Positions 6,731-16,128 are shown, counted from the stretch's first letter. The stretch: DNA of 64,000 nt from Pseudobacter sp051955275 (GCF_051955275.1 NZ_JBQCGW010000294.1:1-64000), one strand, 5' to 3'. Numbers and translations are program-made. The notes: generated by a model not told the origin, from the sequence alone.

Positions 6731-9358
6731 TTACAGGAATCCTTTCACTTTCTCTATCACGGCCTGGAGCTGGCTGGCATCCTGTCCGCCGGCTGTAGCC
6801 AGGTTTTTCTGGCCGCCGCCGCCGCCTTTGATCAGGCCAGCGATATGTTCCTTGATGATCTTGCCGGCATCCAGTTGTTTGGCGGCCACCACGGTATCGG
6901 AGATACCAACGGCCACAAAAGGTTTGCCGCCGATATTGGCGCAGAGTACGGCCACATAATCATGCAGATTGTTCTTCAGATCGAAGGCCAGTTTCTTCAG
7001 GGCATCGGCATTGCCTACTTCCACGATCTCGCCGATATAGGTAACTCCATTGATGATCTGATCTTTCTGTAACAATTCATTTCTAACGCCTACGAGTATC
7101 CGATTTTCGAGATTATCGAGTCTCTTTTTCAGGTCGTTGTTCTCTGATTGCAGTTGTTCAACGGCTTTCACCAGGTCTTTGGGACTTTTCAGCGCCTGCT
7201 TCACCTGTTTCAGTTCAGTGATCTGTGTATCAATGTATTTTTCGGCAGCGCATCCGCTGACAGCCTCCAGTCTTCGTACGCCGGCAGCTACTGCAGATTC
7301 AGCGTTGATCTTGAAGATGCCGATCTCTCCGGTGGAGCCTACATGTGTACCACCGCAAAGCTCTACGGAATAGTTGGGATCCATGATCACCACGCGAACC
7401 ACGTCGGAGTATTTCTCTCCGAACAGCGCCATGGCGCCGGTTTGCATCGCTTCTTCCTTCGGCATTTCCCTGATCACCACGGGAACGTTCTCGCGGATCT
7501 TTTCGTTCACAATGGTTTCCACCTTGCTGATCTCTTCATCGGTCATTTTTGCAAAATGCGAAAAGTCGAAGCGCAGGTATTCATCATTCACCAGTGAGCC
7601 CTTCTGCGCCACATGCGTGCCCAGTACCTTGCGCAAAGCAGCATGCAGGAGGTGGGTGGCGGAGTGATGAACAGTAGTATGTTTGCGACGCTCCACATCC
7701 ACCCTGGCATCAACGGGGGCCGTGATGTTCACCGGCAATGTATCGGTGAAGTGAATGATGAGGTCGTTCTCTTTTTTGGTATCTGTTACAGGAACCATTT
7801 CTCCGTCGAAGCTGAGGATACCGGTATCGCCTACCTGACCGCCGCTTTCTGCATAGAAGGGAGTGGTGTTGAGTACCAGCTGGAAGGACTCCTTGCCCTT
7901 GGCTTTGATCTTGCGGTACTTCAGCACTTTGGTCTGGAGTTCCAGCATTTCATAACCCACGAAGTTGGGGGTAAGATGTTCCTTGCCGTCCTTTACCAGT
8001 TGCACCCAGTCTTCTGTATCAAGGGTGGTAGCGGCGCGGCTGCGGTCTTTCTGCTGTTTCATTTCCTGCTCAAAACCCTTTTCGTCAACGGAGAGGTTAT
8101 TTTCGCGGGCGATGAGGAGGGTGAGGTCAACAGGGAAACCATAAGTATCATAGAGCTCAAAAGCAGCACTGCCTTCGATTGTTCCGTTGGTAGCGGTCTT
8201 GATCACATCATCGATCCTTCTGAGGCCCTTATCGAGTGTACGCAGGAAGGCTTCTTCTTCTTCCCTGATCACTTTTTTTACAAAGTCAACCTGTGATTGC
8301 AATTCAGGGAATACGTCCTTGAACTGGTGGGCAATCACCGGGAGCAACTGATGAAGGAGCGGTTGTTTGTAATCAAGATAAGAGTAATAATAACGAACGG
8401 CGCGGCGCAGGATCCTGCGGATCACATAACCGGCGCCTGTGTTGGATGGCAGCTGGCCATCGGCGATGGTGAAGCTGATGGCGCGGATATGGTCGGCAAT
8501 TACGCGGAATGCGATAGCCTGACGGCTGTCTGTACCATCATATTTTTTATTAACGATATTACCGGTGGCGGCGATGGTTTCGCTGAACACGTCGGTATCG
8601 TAGTTGGATTGTTTGTTCTGCAGTACGCGCACCAGCCTTTCGAATCCCATACCGGTGTCAACGTGTTTAGCGGGCAGGGGCTCAAGTGTACCGTCTTTCA
8701 GGCGGTTGAACTGGATGAATACATTGTTCCAGATCTCGATCACCTGTGGGTGATCATTGTTGACGAGGGTGCCGCCATCGCCATTAGCTCTTTCAGCATC
8801 GGTACGGCAATCCACGTGAATTTCGGTACAGGGGCCACAGGGACCGGTATCGCCCATTTCCCAGAAATTGTCTTTTTTCTTTCCAAGCAGGATGCGGTCT
8901 TCAGCGATCCATTTCTTCCATTCATTATAAGCTTCCTCGTCTTTTGGCAGATTCTCTTTGGTATCGCCTTCAAATATGGTCACATAAAGACGGTCTTTCG
9001 GTATCTGGAATACTCCTGTCAGTAATTCCCAGCTCCATTCAATGGCTTCTTTCTTGAAATAATCCCCGAAGCTCCAGTTCCCAAGCATTTCGAACATGGT
9101 ATGGTGATAGGTATCAACACCTACTTCTTCCAGGTCGTTGTGTTTTCCGCTGACGCGAAGGCATTTCTGCGTATCCGCCACTCTTTTGTTGGGGGATTGT
9201 TTGTTACCGAGAAAGAAATCCTTGAACTGGTTCATCCCTGCGTTGGTGAACAGCAGGGTAGGATCATTTTTGATCACGATAGGAGCGGAAGGCACGATGG
9301 TATGGCCTTTCGATTTGAAAAAATCCAGAAAATGCTGGCGTATAGCTGCGCTTGTCAT
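6731..9358 (-). CDS. alaS: Alanyl-tRNA synthetase
   Basis: 875 residues, normal for AlaRS. It charges tRNA-Ala in the cytoplasm. The class II core begins TSAAIRQHFLDFFKSKGH, with motif 2 around FEMLGNWSFGDYFKKEA and motif 3 near GMGFERLVRVLQ. The editing domain shows HHSATHLLHAALR and the zinc site ELCGGTHV. The C-terminal DHHA1-like domain has GGGGGQKNLATAGG. Start: the frame is open to 9415, but the conserved N-terminus begins at adjacent ATG codons at 9361 and 9358, and the extra 18-19 residues upstream do not resemble the family. It diverges from the M23 peptidase gene. Confidence 0.97.
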   Translation of the reverse strand: MTSAAIRQHFLDFFKSKGHTIVPSAPIVIKNDPTLLFTNAGMNQFKDFFLGNKQSPNKRVADTQKCLRVSGKHNDLEEVGVDTYHHTMFEMLGNWSFGDYFKKEAIEWSWELLTGVFQIPKDRLYVTIFEGDTKENLPKDEEAYNEWKKWIAEDRILLGKKKDNFWEMGDTGPCGPCTEIHVDCRTDAERANGDGGTLVNNDHPQVIEIWNNVFIQFNRLKDGTLEPLPAKHVDTGMGFERLVRVLQNKQSNYDTDVFSETIAATGNIVNKKYDGTDSRQAIAFRVIADHIRAISFTIADGQLPSNTGAGYVIRRILRRAVRYYYSYLDYKQPLLHQLLPVIAHQFKDVFPELQSQVDFVKKVIREEEEAFLRTLDKGLRRIDDVIKTATNGTIEGSAAFELYDTYGFPVDLTLLIARENNLSVDEKGFEQEMKQQKDRSRAATTLDTEDWVQLVKDGKEHLTPNFVGYEMLELQTKVLKYRKIKAKGKESFQLVLNTTPFYAESGGQVGDTGILSFDGEMVPVTDTKKENDLIIHFTDTLPVNITAPVDARVDVERRKHTTVHHSATHLLHAALRKVLGTHVAQKGSLVNDEYLRFDFSHFAKMTDEEISKVETIVNEKIRENVPVVIREMPKEEAMQTGAMALFGEKYSDVVRVVIMDPNYSVELCGGTHVGSTGEIGIFKINAESAVAAGVRRLEAVSGCAAEKYIDTQITELKQVKQALKSPKDLVKAVEQLQSENNDLKKRLDNLENRILVGVRNELLQKDQIINGVTYIGEIVEVGNADALKKLAFDLKNNLHDYVAVLCANIGGKPFVAVGISDTVVAAKQLDAGKIIKEHIAGLIKGGGGGQKNLATAGGQDASQLQAVIEKVKGFL

Positions 9359-9465
9359 CATAAACGGAACAATCTTTGATAATGTGAAAGCCTCACTGCA
9401 TACATTCATTTCCACAGATAACTACCGGAATTTTAAGAGAATGCAAAAAAATCCGCTTTTTCCTG

Positions 9466-9473
9466 TAGGTTTG
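9466..9473 (+). promoter_or_regulatory. Possible -7 box of the M23 peptidase gene
   Basis: TAGGTTTG is a perfect TAnnTTTG on the plus strand, 89 bp before the ATG at 9562. It lies inside the presumed alaS leader, so the two predicted transcripts would overlap by about 10-15 nt at their 5' ends. Confidence 0.35.
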
Positions 9474-9499
9474 TAGCGTTGGCTCTGAATAACGTGGTG

Positions 9500-9507
9500 C
9501 AAAGGTA
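9500..9507 (-). promoter_or_regulatory. -7 box of alaS
   Basis: TACCTTTG on the minus strand is a perfect TAnnTTTG. It predicts a 5' leader of about 135 nt before the alaS ATG. Confidence 0.5.
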
Positions 9508-9561
9508 ATCCAATTCGTGCTGTTTTATAATGAAATCAAGTCCTGATGACCACGGTCTCTC

Positions 9562-10533
9562 ATGAAAAAGATTAAGTATTACTATAATACCAATACGCTT
9601 CGTTACGAGAAGCTTGAAACACCCCTGCGGGTAAAACTCCTCCGCGTATTGGGTTTCATTTCCGCCGCCATCGTTACCGCCATCATCATTGTATCAATCG
9701 CCTACCGGTATTTCCCTTCTGCCAATGAAAAGAAGCTGATGGCCGAGAACGAAAAACTGGAAGAACAATACGAAACCCTGGAAGGCGCGGCGAAGAAATT
9801 ATCACAGCGACTGACCGAACTCGAAAACCGGGATAACGATATCTACCGTACCATTTTTGAGGCCAATCCCATCCCGGACAGCATCCGCGCCCTGGAAATT
9901 GCACAGCAGAAAGAATGGAAACTGGTAAACAGTATGACCAGTTCCGAACTGGAAAACTCTATTGTTCAGACCCTCAATAACCTGAACAACCGGATGAATA
10001 ACCAGGACAAGTCCTACAGCGATATCACAAAATTCATCAGTAATAAAGAAGAGCTCCTCGCCTGTACACCGGCCATCCAGCCTGTAAGCAACTCTGATCT
10101 GAAAAGGGTGGCTTCCGGCTTCGGCAGCCGTATCGACCCGGTGTACAAAACCATCAAGTTCCATGCGGGGCTCGACTTCTCCGCTCCACAGGGTACACCC
10201 ATTTATGCCACCGCCAATGGCACTATCAGAACAGCCGGCAACCTGGGTAATGGGTACGGTAACTACGTGGTTATCAATCATGGTTACGGGTACGAGACGC
10301 TTTACGGGCATATGTTCAAGGTAAAAGTGAAAGGCGGTCAGCGTGTAAAGCGTGGTGAGATCATCGGATGGGTAGGCAGCACCGGTAAGTCCACCGGCCC
10401 TCACTGCCACTATGAGGTGCATAAAAATGGCCGTCCCATCGATCCCATTTACTTCTTTTATAATGACCTCACTCCTGAGCAATTCGACAGGATGCTGAAA
10501 ATGGCTGCAAGTAGCAACCAAAGCTTTGACTAA
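9562..10533 (+). CDS. M23-family (LytM-type) cell-wall metallopeptidase, membrane anchored
   Basis: 323 residues. The N-terminus is a short cytoplasmic segment (MKKIKYYYNTNTLRYEKLE), then one membrane helix (residues about 32-50), then a coiled coil (AENEKLEEQYETLEGAAKKL) to about residue 95. The C-terminal peptidase domain has the zinc-ligand motifs HAGLDF and HCHYEV, plus GYGYETLYGHM. All expected ligands are present, so it should be an active endopeptidase cleaving peptidoglycan cross-links from the periplasmic face. The layout is shared with Bacteroidota proteins of the 'KKIKYYYNTNTL' type. It diverges from alaS. Confidence 0.92.
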   Translation: MKKIKYYYNTNTLRYEKLETPLRVKLLRVLGFISAAIVTAIIIVSIAYRYFPSANEKKLMAENEKLEEQYETLEGAAKKLSQRLTELENRDNDIYRTIFEANPIPDSIRALEIAQQKEWKLVNSMTSSELENSIVQTLNNLNNRMNNQDKSYSDITKFISNKEELLACTPAIQPVSNSDLKRVASGFGSRIDPVYKTIKFHAGLDFSAPQGTPIYATANGTIRTAGNLGNGYGNYVVINHGYGYETLYGHMFKVKVKGGQRVKRGEIIGWVGSTGKSTGPHCHYEVHKNGRPIDPIYFFYNDLTPEQFDRMLKMAASSNQSFD

Positions 10534-10575
10534 CAAGCAGGTTTGACAATATTGTGACCCTGCCCGTCAACCTTA

Positions 10576-10607
10576 TTGGGAAGTTATGCGTTGTAGGTGT
10601 ACATTTG
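10576..10607 (+). promoter_or_regulatory. Promoter of the AraC regulator
   Basis: TTG at 10576-10578 is 21 nt from TACATTTG at 10600-10607, a perfect -7 box. A start site near 10613 would exclude an in-frame ATG at 10586 and leave about 50 nt of leader before the ATG at 10667. Confidence 0.5.
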
Positions 10608-10666
10608 CAACGCCGTTTATGCACCATCCGCCCGACATATTAACGCTGGCTTACAAGCAGCCCATC

Positions 10667-11572
10667 ATGCAGGACCAATTAAATGTGTTGCACGAAAAAG
10701 AGCAACAAATCCCTGGTTCTGTGCAGTATATGATCCACCGATACGAAAAGGATTCTCTCTGGAGTATCGAGGATACGGGTATGATGGTTTATCATTTCCG
10801 CAAGAACGAGCCCAAAGAGAACTATCTCGAACTCCGTTTCTGTCTTTCCGGTAATGTTTATTGCAAACAGAAATCCACCGAGTGCCACCAGTGCAAGTTA
10901 GGTAACAGCCGTAACTGCAATGACCGCGCGGATACCGTTGATGTGCTGAGTTTCCGCTTTTCTCCTGCTCATTTATCGCAGTTTGTTCGTCAGAACGTTC
11001 CTGCCAGTACTTCTTCCGATGAGGTTCTTCAGTTCCTGCATCCCAACAGCTTTACCAAGTTGCTGAACCTTTGCGGCAGAACCCGTATGGTGCTGGAAGC
11101 TGTGCTGAATCACAATTACACGGGCAGCCTGGAGAATATCTACATCAATGCCCAGGTTCAGATGCTCCTGTTGTACAGCATGGAGTGTATGCTGGGAGAA
11201 GAAAAAGGAGAGAAGGGTATCGAAGTCTTCCAGTGTAAATTCCTGGCCAACGAGGCAGACCGCGATAAGATCGTGAAAGCGCGCGAAATTCTCATCCAGC
11301 ATATCGGCGAGCCAATTACCATCAAGGAGCTCAGCCGCAAAGTGGCCATCAATGAATGTTACCTCAAGAAAGGTTTCAAAGAGATGTTCGGCACCACTGT
11401 ATTCGACTTCTACCAGAACCAGCGTATGGAACATGCGCGTTACCTCCTTTATGAAAAAGGACTCAGCGTAACCGAAGTATCCATGATGCTTGGCTATTCA
11501 TCCATCTCACATTTCTCTACGGCGTTCAAGCGTCATACGGGCATCAAGCCTTGTGAATTGCTGTTACATTAA
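10667..11572 (+). CDS. AraC-family regulator with a Cys-rich N-terminal domain, upstream of heme uptake
   Basis: 301 residues from the ATG at 10667. The in-frame ATGs at 10586 and 10619 lie upstream of, or too close to, the predicted transcript start. The N-terminal domain contains a Cys cluster C66-x6-C73-x2-C76-x7-C84. The C-terminal part is a two-helix-turn-helix AraC domain (ITIKELSRKVAINECYLKKGF, then GLSVTEVSMMLGYSSISHFSTAFKRHTGIKP). The gene is immediately upstream of, and in the same direction as, the heme receptor operon, so it is the obvious candidate regulator. Sensing of iron, heme or redox state through the Cys cluster is inference. Confidence 0.85.
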   Translation: MQDQLNVLHEKEQQIPGSVQYMIHRYEKDSLWSIEDTGMMVYHFRKNEPKENYLELRFCLSGNVYCKQKSTECHQCKLGNSRNCNDRADTVDVLSFRFSPAHLSQFVRQNVPASTSSDEVLQFLHPNSFTKLLNLCGRTRMVLEAVLNHNYTGSLENIYINAQVQMLLLYSMECMLGEEKGEKGIEVFQCKFLANEADRDKIVKAREILIQHIGEPITIKELSRKVAINECYLKKGFKEMFGTTVFDFYQNQRMEHARYLLYEKGLSVTEVSMMLGYSSISHFSTAFKRHTGIKPCELLLH

Positions 11573-11659
11573 TCTGTTGTTTTTTTTCCAACCCAACATA
11601 TTTCTTTTCGCGTAAACACTGTTTCCCTTTCCAGTAACCTGTTCACCCGCCTCTCCATT

Positions 11660-11667
11660 TAATTTTG
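11660..11667 (+). promoter_or_regulatory. -7 box of the heme-uptake operon
   Basis: TAATTTTG is a perfect TAnnTTTG, 132 bp before the receptor ATG. The predicted leader contains a 6-bp hairpin (CCAGGC at 11683-11688 with GCCTGG at 11705-11710). Confidence 0.5.
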
Positions 11668-11798
11668 TACCTCCACATTATGCCAGGCCGGTTCTAACCC
11701 TTCTGCCTGGATTGTTATCAATTGAACTTATTGTCTGCAAACTCACGAAGCACTGCATCGGTTGGTGCCGGGCTTTGCTTGCAATTAAACACCTGAAC

Positions 11799-13880
11799 AT
11801 GCGTACAATTATTACAGGATCATTCTTTGGGATCATCCTATCGATGGCTGGAAATACGGAGGCGGCTGCTCAAAAGGCGGCGAAAGATAGTGTACCCGTT
11901 CGCGTTAGTGCGTTGCAGGAGGTGGTAGTAACCGGACAATACCAGCCACAATCATTACGTAAATCCGTATACCAGGTTCGCACCATTACGGCTGACCGCA
12001 TATCGAGGCAGGGTGCTACCAGTCTTACAGGGGTATTGAACAATGAGCTGGGCATCCGTTTCTCTAACGACAGAACACTTGGAACAACTGATATAGAACT
12101 GATGGGAATGAGTGGCAGGAATGTAAAGATCCTGCTGGATGGTGTACCCCTGGTTGACCGGGGAGATACACGTGAAAGCCTAAACCAGATTGATGTTCAC
12201 ACTATTGAAAAGGTTGAGATCGTGGAAGGGCCGATGTCGGTTTCTTATGGCTCCGATGCACTGGCAGGTGTGATCAATATCATCACTAAAAAGGGAAGCA
12301 AGAGTAAGCTCTCCGTTTCTGCAGGTGCGCAGGAAGAGTCGGCAGGAAGTGAATACGAGCCCGGACTAAATAAAGGAGTACATAACCAATACCTGAACCT
12401 AAGCTGGCAAAAAAACAACTGGACCATCTCTGCTGGTGGAGCGCACAATGATTTTGGCGGTTGGAAAGAAGGAAGGGATTCTCTGGCAGATAAAAGGGAA
12501 TGGCATCCTAAAGAACAGTGGCTGGGCAATGCAAGATTGGGATACCATAATAGTAAGTTCAATACCTGGTACAGGCTGGATGCATTAACGGAGACCATCA
12601 ACAGTATGGGTTCCATCTTTCAGGCAACCAATACTGCAAGAGATCAGAATTATTATACGCACCGCTATCTGCACCAGGTGCAGGCAGATTACAATATGAA
12701 TGAGCGTCTGCAATGGAATGCACTGGCTGCTTATACGGATTATTCAAGAAGAACGCAGACGTCCCTGCTGGATCTGAATACGGGTAAATCAACATTGTCG
12801 CAGGGAGATGGTGAGCAGGATAAGGCAACTTTCAACAGCCTGGCGGGCAGGATCACTGCGCAGTATAGGATCTCTGAGAAGCTGTCGGTGCAACCAGGAC
12901 TTGATTACAACAGGGAATCAGCCAGGGGGGCAAGGATCAGCGGAACGCCTTCCATTACTGATTTTGCAATATTCGCTTCGGCGGAATGGCGTATTGTGGC
13001 GGGAGTCAATATACGCCCCGGGATCAGATTTATACGTAACTCCGTATATGATGCTCCACCGGTAGTTCCATCAGTGAATACCAAATTCGATCTTGGAAAG
13101 AATTTCGATCTGCGTGTGGCATATGCGCGGGGATTCCGTTCTCCTGCATTGCGCGAGTTGTATTTCTATTTCTTCGACGCCAGTCATTCCATCAAGGGTA
13201 ATACCAACCTGAAAGCCGAGTATTCAAACAGTTTCAACGGATCGCTTACCTGGCATCCTGCACCTGATAAAGAACTGAAGTTAAAAGCCACTGTGGGAGC
13301 ATTCTACAATGAGTTCAGGAATCAGATCAACTATGGCGCAGATGCTTCTGTGCCCGATGTGCTGACCTATATCAATATCGACAGGTTCAAAACAACCGGC
13401 GGTACGCTCAGCACTACACTGAATTACAAATCATGGCAGCTGAATGCAGGGTTCTCTATGATCGGTCGCTACAACAACCTGTCAGATAACAGCAATTATG
13501 AAAAGGATGATCTTCCTTCTTTTGTGTGGAGCCCGGAAGCGAATGCCAACCTGTTGTATGATATTCAGAAGATAGGCACCAGGGTCAGCCTGTTCTACAA
13601 GTTCACGGGGAAGCGTCCTGTTTACCAGACGATGACAGCAAACGGACAAACAGTAGCTGCAAGAGCGGAAACGGCCAGCTTTTCCTGGGCCGATGCCACA
13701 ATCAGCAAGTCACTCGGGAAATTCATCACCCTTAATGGCGGCGTGAAAAATATTTTCAATGTAACCACCCTGTCCAGCAATGTGGGAGACACAGGTGCAG
13801 CGCACAGTTCAGGTGGAGACCTGCCACTGAGCTACGGACGCTCCTGGTTTGTGGGGCTTGCATTTCAATGGAATCAATAA
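11799..13880 (+). CDS. hmuR: TonB-dependent heme receptor
   Basis: 693 residues from the ATG at 11799, chosen because a signal peptide (MRTIITGSFFGIILSMAG) starts there; the frame extends 29 codons further upstream. The TonB box/plug region reads LQEVVVTGQYQPQSLRKSVYQVRTI, then a plug with RNVKILLDGVPLVDRG and IEIVEGPMSVSYGSDALAG-like sequence. The 22-strand barrel follows, ending in an aromatic C-terminus (WFVGLAFQWNQ). A heme-receptor signature is visible: FRSP at 446-449 and NTNL at 468-471, equivalent to the FRAP/NPNL boxes, with His463 between them where heme receptors keep a ligand histidine. It transports heme across the outer membrane. First gene of the uptake operon. Confidence 0.88.
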   Translation: MRTIITGSFFGIILSMAGNTEAAAQKAAKDSVPVRVSALQEVVVTGQYQPQSLRKSVYQVRTITADRISRQGATSLTGVLNNELGIRFSNDRTLGTTDIELMGMSGRNVKILLDGVPLVDRGDTRESLNQIDVHTIEKVEIVEGPMSVSYGSDALAGVINIITKKGSKSKLSVSAGAQEESAGSEYEPGLNKGVHNQYLNLSWQKNNWTISAGGAHNDFGGWKEGRDSLADKREWHPKEQWLGNARLGYHNSKFNTWYRLDALTETINSMGSIFQATNTARDQNYYTHRYLHQVQADYNMNERLQWNALAAYTDYSRRTQTSLLDLNTGKSTLSQGDGEQDKATFNSLAGRITAQYRISEKLSVQPGLDYNRESARGARISGTPSITDFAIFASAEWRIVAGVNIRPGIRFIRNSVYDAPPVVPSVNTKFDLGKNFDLRVAYARGFRSPALRELYFYFFDASHSIKGNTNLKAEYSNSFNGSLTWHPAPDKELKLKATVGAFYNEFRNQINYGADASVPDVLTYINIDRFKTTGGTLSTTLNYKSWQLNAGFSMIGRYNNLSDNSNYEKDDLPSFVWSPEANANLLYDIQKIGTRVSLFYKFTGKRPVYQTMTANGQTVAARAETASFSWADATISKSLGKFITLNGGVKNIFNVTTLSSNVGDTGAAHSSGGDLPLSYGRSWFVGLAFQWNQ

Positions 13881-13904
13881 TAAATCATCTTAATAAACAC
13901 ACCC

Positions 13905-15287
13905 ATGTTATTTAGAATTACAGCCCTGATGTTGATGCTCACTACCGTATTTTCTGCCTGTGAAAAAGACGATCCACCAATGGCTGATAACCTCATTCAG
14001 TTTGAAGCTGCTGACCAGGGCCTCGGAACTGATGTGAATTCAAAAGATATTACCATTAAGTTATCACGCAATTCAGATGCTGCCATTCCTGTAACTGTTG
14101 AGCTTACAGAAACCGGCGTTGTCTACGGAACTCATTATACTACCTCGCCTGCTGCAGCAGCTGGTATTATCACACTCACAATTCCTGCGGGTAGCAACAG
14201 CGTGTCTTTCAACGTTACTAAAAAGGCTGATATCCTGCTGAATGGAGATGAGTCTGTCAGCTTCAATATTAAAGCGGCTGGTACTCCGGTTGGGCAAACA
14301 ACCAAACTGAAACTGTCCTTCGGTTCTATCGTTTCTACGGGTACAAGCCTGGAGTTGAATGGCGGTGAAGGAGGGTCATCTGCTGTCAATCACGTATTTG
14401 TTGACTTCAGCAATAATGTGCAAACAGCAGTTAACCGTAAGGTCTACGACCTGAAATTCGCTTCCGGCGCTGATTGGCGCGTATTGCTGAACAATGTTGC
14501 CGGATGGGCTGCCGTAAAGACGAATAAAACTGATATCAATGCCGTGAATGAAGGCGATGTAACACTGGCCAGCATGCAGATCGGTTATGGCTTCGGAACG
14601 CTCGCCATGATCGATGATGTGGAAGGAGATATTACAAAGAATGCCATGGGCGAAGTTTCGGCTACAGAATCTGACAACAAGGTGTTCCTTGTCAGCACTG
14701 CCGGCGCTACATTCACACCACCTGCCATCACTGCCATCAAAAAAATACGCGTGCTGCGTAACGCAAACGGATATACGCTTCAGTACGCCGATATCAATGC
14801 CACTACTTTCCAGACGCTGACCATTGAAAAGAACAGCGCTTACAATTTCCGCTTTGCTTCTTTTGCAACTGGCGTGGTAAGTGTAGAGCCTGCAAAAGAC
14901 CGCTGGGATATCGTTTGGGGATGGAGCTTCTACAAAGCATTTGATGACGTAACCAGCAAGTGGATCCCTTATGCATACTCAGATCTCGTATTCTCCAACA
15001 GGTCCGGAAATGTTCAGGCTGCTGAAGTACTTACTTCCACTGTATCCTATGCTGATTTCAAAGAAAGCAATATCGCTGCTGTAACCTTCGATACCAGGAG
15101 CGATGCCATCGGCGCTAAATGGCGGTTGGCATCTCAAACAGGTGCAGGAGTTTACACAGACCGTTTTTATGTTGTGAAAGACGGGGCAGGCAATGTGTAC
15201 AAACTGAAGTTCGTGAACTTCCATCCCAGCGATGGTGGCAAACGCGGCTATCCCAATATCGAGTACAAACTTGTAAAGAAGGCATAA
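13905..15287 (+). CDS. hmuY: HmuY-like heme-binding lipoprotein with an extra N-terminal beta domain
   Basis: 460 residues, about twice the length of classical HmuY. The lipobox is TVFSAC (Cys about 19). Residues about 30-125 form a Calx-beta-like domain (DITIKLSRNSDAAIPVTVEL, IITLTIPAGSNSVSFNVTKK). The HmuY-type domain follows: NHVFVDFSNN, YDLKFASGADWRVLLN, KDRWDIVWGWSFYK, DRFYVVKDGAGNVYKLKFVN and YPNIEYKLVKKA. HmuY proteins are surface hemophore-like lipoproteins that take heme from host or environmental proteins and pass it to the receptor. Which residues bind heme here cannot be told by eye. The gene is 24 bp after the receptor gene. Confidence 0.83.
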   Translation: MLFRITALMLMLTTVFSACEKDDPPMADNLIQFEAADQGLGTDVNSKDITIKLSRNSDAAIPVTVELTETGVVYGTHYTTSPAAAAGIITLTIPAGSNSVSFNVTKKADILLNGDESVSFNIKAAGTPVGQTTKLKLSFGSIVSTGTSLELNGGEGGSSAVNHVFVDFSNNVQTAVNRKVYDLKFASGADWRVLLNNVAGWAAVKTNKTDINAVNEGDVTLASMQIGYGFGTLAMIDDVEGDITKNAMGEVSATESDNKVFLVSTAGATFTPPAITAIKKIRVLRNANGYTLQYADINATTFQTLTIEKNSAYNFRFASFATGVVSVEPAKDRWDIVWGWSFYKAFDDVTSKWIPYAYSDLVFSNRSGNVQAAEVLTSTVSYADFKESNIAAVTFDTRSDAIGAKWRLASQTGAGVYTDRFYVVKDGAGNVYKLKFVNFHPSDGGKRGYPNIEYKLVKKA

Positions 15288-15304
15288 CCCCACAACACCA
15301 AACT

Positions 15305-16126
15305 ATGAAGAAGACATTCTTTGTACTGTTACCATTAATCCTTCTTTTATCCAACATTTCCAGTGCACAGCAACGCATTGTCAGCCTCAGCGGGGCTATC
15401 AGTGAAATGCTGTGTTCACTGGGGCTGGAGGACCAGATAATCGGAGTGGATGTTACAAGTAACTACCCTGCTTCGCTCAAACAGAAAGCAAGTGTTGGTC
15501 ATAACCGGAATATTTCCGCCGAAGGCATCATTGCACTGCGCCCCACGCTGGTGCTGGCAGTGAAGGATGAGCTCAAGCCCGAAGTGCAGGAGCAGCTCCG
15601 CCTCGCAAAAGTGAATCTGCAGGTGGTAAAGCAGGAATTTTCTCCTGCCGGCACCAGGTCACTGCTGCAGGAAGTGGCAAAAATCACAAACACTGAAGCG
15701 AAGGGCAAACAACTGCTCAGCAGTTTCGATAAGGAAATGGCTGCGCTGAAAATTGCCAACAACGGCAGGAAAGTGCTCTTCGTGTACGCACGGGGTGCAG
15801 GTTCCATGACAGTTTGCGGAACAGGTCAGTCACCCGACCAGATGATCCGCCTTGCAGGTTCTGCCAATGCCATGACAGGTTTCGAGGGCTTCAAGCCGCT
15901 CTCTGCTGAAGCACTGGTGGCAGCCAATCCTGATGTGATCCTGCTGTTCGACAGCGGCCTGCAGAGTGTTGGTGGAGTGGATGGCTTACTGAAAGTCCCC
16001 GGTGTGATCAATACCAATGCCGGTAAGAATAAAAAAGTGATTTCAATGGACGGGCAGTTCCTTTCCGGCTTCGGCCTCAGGCTGCCCCAGGCTATTCTGC
16101 AATTGAATAAAAAGATTACCGGTTAG
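15305..16126 (+). CDS. hmuT: Periplasmic heme-binding protein of an ABC importer
   Basis: 273 residues from the ATG at 15305; the upstream open frame overlaps hmuY and is not used. A Sec signal peptide ends SNISSAQ. It has the cluster-A substrate-binding fold of the HmuT/PhuT/ShuT type: RIVSLSGAISEMLCSLGLED, IGVDVTSNYP, SAEGIIALRPTLVLA, AANPDVILLFDSGL. The loop that in proteobacterial homologues carries the heme-ligand Tyr (VGY.R.LSAEG) reads VGHNRNISAEG here, with His66 in the Tyr position. It should deliver heme to HmuU in the inner membrane. The gap to hmuU is 2 bp. Confidence 0.9.
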   Translation: MKKTFFVLLPLILLLSNISSAQQRIVSLSGAISEMLCSLGLEDQIIGVDVTSNYPASLKQKASVGHNRNISAEGIIALRPTLVLAVKDELKPEVQEQLRLAKVNLQVVKQEFSPAGTRSLLQEVAKITNTEAKGKQLLSSFDKEMAALKIANNGRKVLFVYARGAGSMTVCGTGQSPDQMIRLAGSANAMTGFEGFKPLSAEALVAANPDVILLFDSGLQSVGGVDGLLKVPGVINTNAGKNKKVISMDGQFLSGFGLRLPQAILQLNKKITG

Positions 16127-16128
16127 CC

